From the NCBI GenBank assembly GCA_018662325.1, contig JABJGM010000003.1:40402-104401 (forward strand): a stretch of 64,000 nt of DNA. Direction: 5' to 3'. Shown one piece after another: positions 62,555-64,000 of this stretch. Both the position numbers and the translations under genes were made by a program. The stretch is from a bacterium (lineage in GTDB: Bacteria > Patescibacteriota > Gracilibacteria > UBA1369 > GCA-2718715). A model generated the notes under the pieces. The model was not told the origin of the DNA, did not search any database, and worked only from the letters and a program-made list of their open reading frames with translations. Every line of letters begins with the position of its first letter. Positions within the stretch are counted from its first letter, which is position 1.

Positions 62555-63614
62555 ACTGCAGCCAATACTCGACGAATTCCAAGAAATCGAAAAGAAATTA
62601 CAAGATCCTAATATTGTTTCTGATCAAAAAGAATACAAGAATATAATGATTAAGAGATCTGATTTAGAACCTAAAGTTCATATTATATCGAAGTATAAAA
62701 ATACTTTACAGGAAATCAATGATTCAAAAGCAATGTTAGACACAGAAAGCGATAAAGAGATGCTAGAAATGATCCAACTTGAGCTAAAAGAATTACAAGA
62801 TAAAGTTCCAGGTCTAGAGGAAGCTGTTAAAAAAGCTCTAATTCCAAATGATCCAAATGATTACAAAAACTGTATCGTAGAGGTACGAGCAGGAGCTGGT
62901 GGAGACGAAGCTTCACTATTTGCATCTGAACTAATGCGAATGTATCAACGATACTGCGATGAAAATGGTTTCTCTGTTGAGATTCTATCAATGAATGAAA
63001 ACGAGACAGGTGGAATTAAAGAAGCTATTTTACAGGTTAATGGAGCAAAAGCTTATGGAACACTTAGATATGAATCAGGAGTACACAGGGTTCAAAGAGT
63101 ACCTGTTACAGAATCGCAAGGTAGAGTTCATACATCTGCTGCTTCAGTAGTAGTTATGCCCGAAGTTGAAGATGTTGAAGTAGAAATTAACGAAGCAGAC
63201 TTAAGAATAGATGTGTTTAGATCATCAGGTCCAGGTGGACAATCAGTAAACACTACAGATTCTGCAGTAAGAATTACACATGTACCTTCCGGTATTGTTG
63301 TATCTTGCCAAGATGAAAAATCTCAACATAAAAATAAATCTAAAGCATTGAACGTTTTAAAAACAAGATTATATGATCTAGAACTTCAAAAACAACAAAA
63401 AGAATTAGGAAGTCAAAGAATGGCTTCAATTGGATCAGGAGATAGGTCAGAGAAAATTAGAACTTATAACTTTCCACAAGACCGTGTAACAGACCACAGG
63501 ATAAAACAATCTTGGAATAACTTACCTGGTATATTAAACGGTAATCTAAAGTCAGTGTTAGAAGCATTAATGGTCGAAGAAGAGTCTAGAAAACTTACTG
63601 CTTTTGAAAACTAA
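62544..63614 (+). CDS. prfA: Peptide chain release factor 1
   Basis: A 356-residue RF1 of normal length, which releases peptides at UAA and UAG. The GGQ loop is [20 protein letters not shown], and the anticodon-like PxT motif reads PVT in [18 protein letters not shown]. Its use fits the stop codons in this window, almost all UAA or UAG. It follows prmC with an 11-bp overlap, and its 3' end overlaps the convergent receiver-domain gene by 4 bp. Confidence 0.96.
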   Translation: MLDKLQPILDEFQEIEKKLQDPNIVSDQKEYKNIMIKRSDLEPKVHIISKYKNTLQEINDSKAMLDTESDKEMLEMIQLELKELQDKVPGLEEAVKKALIPNDPNDYKNCIVEVRAGAGGDEASLFASELMRMYQRYCDENGFSVEILSMNENETGGIKEAILQVNGAKAYGTLRYESGVHRVQRVPVTESQGRVHTSAASVVVMPEVEDVEVEINEADLRIDVFRSSGPGGQSVNTTDSAVRITHVPSGIVVSCQDEKSQHKNKSKALNVLKTRLYDLELQKQQKELGSQRMASIGSGDRSEKIRTYNFPQDRVTDHRIKQSWNNLPGILNGNLKSVLEALMVEEESRKLTAFEN

Positions 63615-64000
63615 TCTTTGAAATTTTCTTGAAACTCTTGAATTTCATGTTTGAGCCTTTGAAGTTTTTCCTGTTTAGAAATAAAAGTTACCCCTTCGTT
63701 TATTTGGTAATCTGTTAGTAAAACTTTTCTTGCATCCTCTAAATCCATAGAAGTTCTTAATATTTTATACGGAACTTCTTTTTCAATTGCTACTTTTAAA
63801 ACCTCACCGCCATTTACATGAGGCATGTTAAAATCAGTAAGCAAGAATATATCTGTACTTGTGAGATTTTTAATAAGTTCGACAGCACCTCTTCCATCTT
63901 CAAAAAATACAACTGTATCATTAGATACATTTTTTGATTTAAATAATGTTTTATATAAAGTCATTACACTTGGATTGTCTTCGCATATTATGTATTTCAC
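63611..64000 (-). CDS. Response regulator receiver domain protein (possibly partial at window edge)
   Basis: 129 residues covering a whole CheY-like receiver domain: acidic pair in [11 protein letters not shown], phosphoacceptor Asp in [12 protein letters not shown], Thr/Ser in KILRTSMD and Lys in VTFISKQEK. The chain ends soon after the last helix, so there is no output domain. The frame starts with a GTG exactly at the window edge, so the true start could be further upstream. It may act by protein contact, like CheY or Spo0F. No histidine kinase is visible here. Confidence 0.82.
   Translation of the reverse strand: MKYIICEDNPSVMTLYKTLFKSKNVSNDTVVFFEDGRGAVELIKNLTSTDIFLLTDFNMPHVNGGEVLKVAIEKEVPYKILRTSMDLEDARKVLLTDYQINEGVTFISKQEKLQRLKHEIQEFQENFKD

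Overview
This window is AT-rich, gene-dense bacterial DNA with about 57 protein-coding genes and two tRNA genes. No gene-free stretch exceeds 300 bases; the largest gaps are about 240 bp at 33738-33974 and about 190 bp at 10232-10419. I see no insertion sequences, phage genes, rRNA genes or CRISPR array. The likely source is a Patescibacteria/Candidate Phyla Radiation (CPR) type organism. The reasons are the low GC, start codons with almost no Shine-Dalgarno sequences, a half-size MFS protein, VirB2-type pilin hairpins with a VirB4-like ATPase, huge PKD surface proteins, and many orphan proteins between housekeeping genes. This is inference and the class cannot be resolved. The genetic code looks standard: UGA ends at least two genes (stops at 45697 and 48884), so this is not the UGA=Gly code of Gracilibacteria or Absconditabacteria.

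Layout. 1-1021: ferredoxin, S20 and a YtxH-like protein. 1003-12336 (minus): a cell-surface locus of two proteins each with three VirB2-like membrane hairpins, a 1991-residue protein with one more hairpin and about eleven PKD-like repeats, a second PKD protein, a 27-residue membrane peptide and a two-anchor low-complexity protein. 12509-15620: secE-nusG, a secreted orphan, then rplK and rplA. These last two are separated by a terminator, a promoter and a hairpin that copies the L1-binding site of 23S rRNA. 15679-22602: MBL hydrolase, YqhQ family protein, dUTPase, thymidylate kinase-like protein, FolD, a peptide-binding protein and a SpoIIE-type phosphatase. 22611-38701: mostly orphan proteins, including one of 1794 residues, with glyA and an HtrA protease between them. 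38732-46884: 5-formyl-THF cyclo-ligase, peroxiredoxin, half MFS, exonuclease/GIY-YIG fusion, tRNA-Leu, nucleotidyltransferase plus orphan RibA, an rRNA methyltransferase, and a truncated-glycosyltransferase/Nudix fusion. 46968-52913: tRNA-Val, sigma region 4/HARE-HTH regulator, ruvA, tgt, rpmE, gyrA. 52974-55747: two tandem paralogues sharing an N-terminal module but carrying a cupredoxin or a zinc peptidase domain. 55841-64000: VirB4-like ATPase, CtpA protease, gyrB, rpsU, prmC, prfA and a response-regulator receiver domain.

How it fits together. Housekeeping functions are translation (S20, S21, L1, L11, L31, RF1 with its methylase PrmC), DNA topology and repair (GyrA, GyrB, RuvA, UvrC-like nuclease), secretion (SecE), and one-carbon/dTMP metabolism (GlyA, FolD, cyclo-ligase, Dut, Tmk). 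The surface locus and the distant VirB4-like ATPase are the best candidates for a type IV secretion or pilus-like system, with giant PKD stalks that could contact other cells. The most unusual items are the repeated pilin hairpins, the L1 leader, the domain-swapped duplicate pair, a tRNA-guanine transglycosylase that lacks two zinc cysteines, the glycosyltransferase/Nudix chimera, and a basic reading frame that looks like a +1 extension of the 1794-residue protein.
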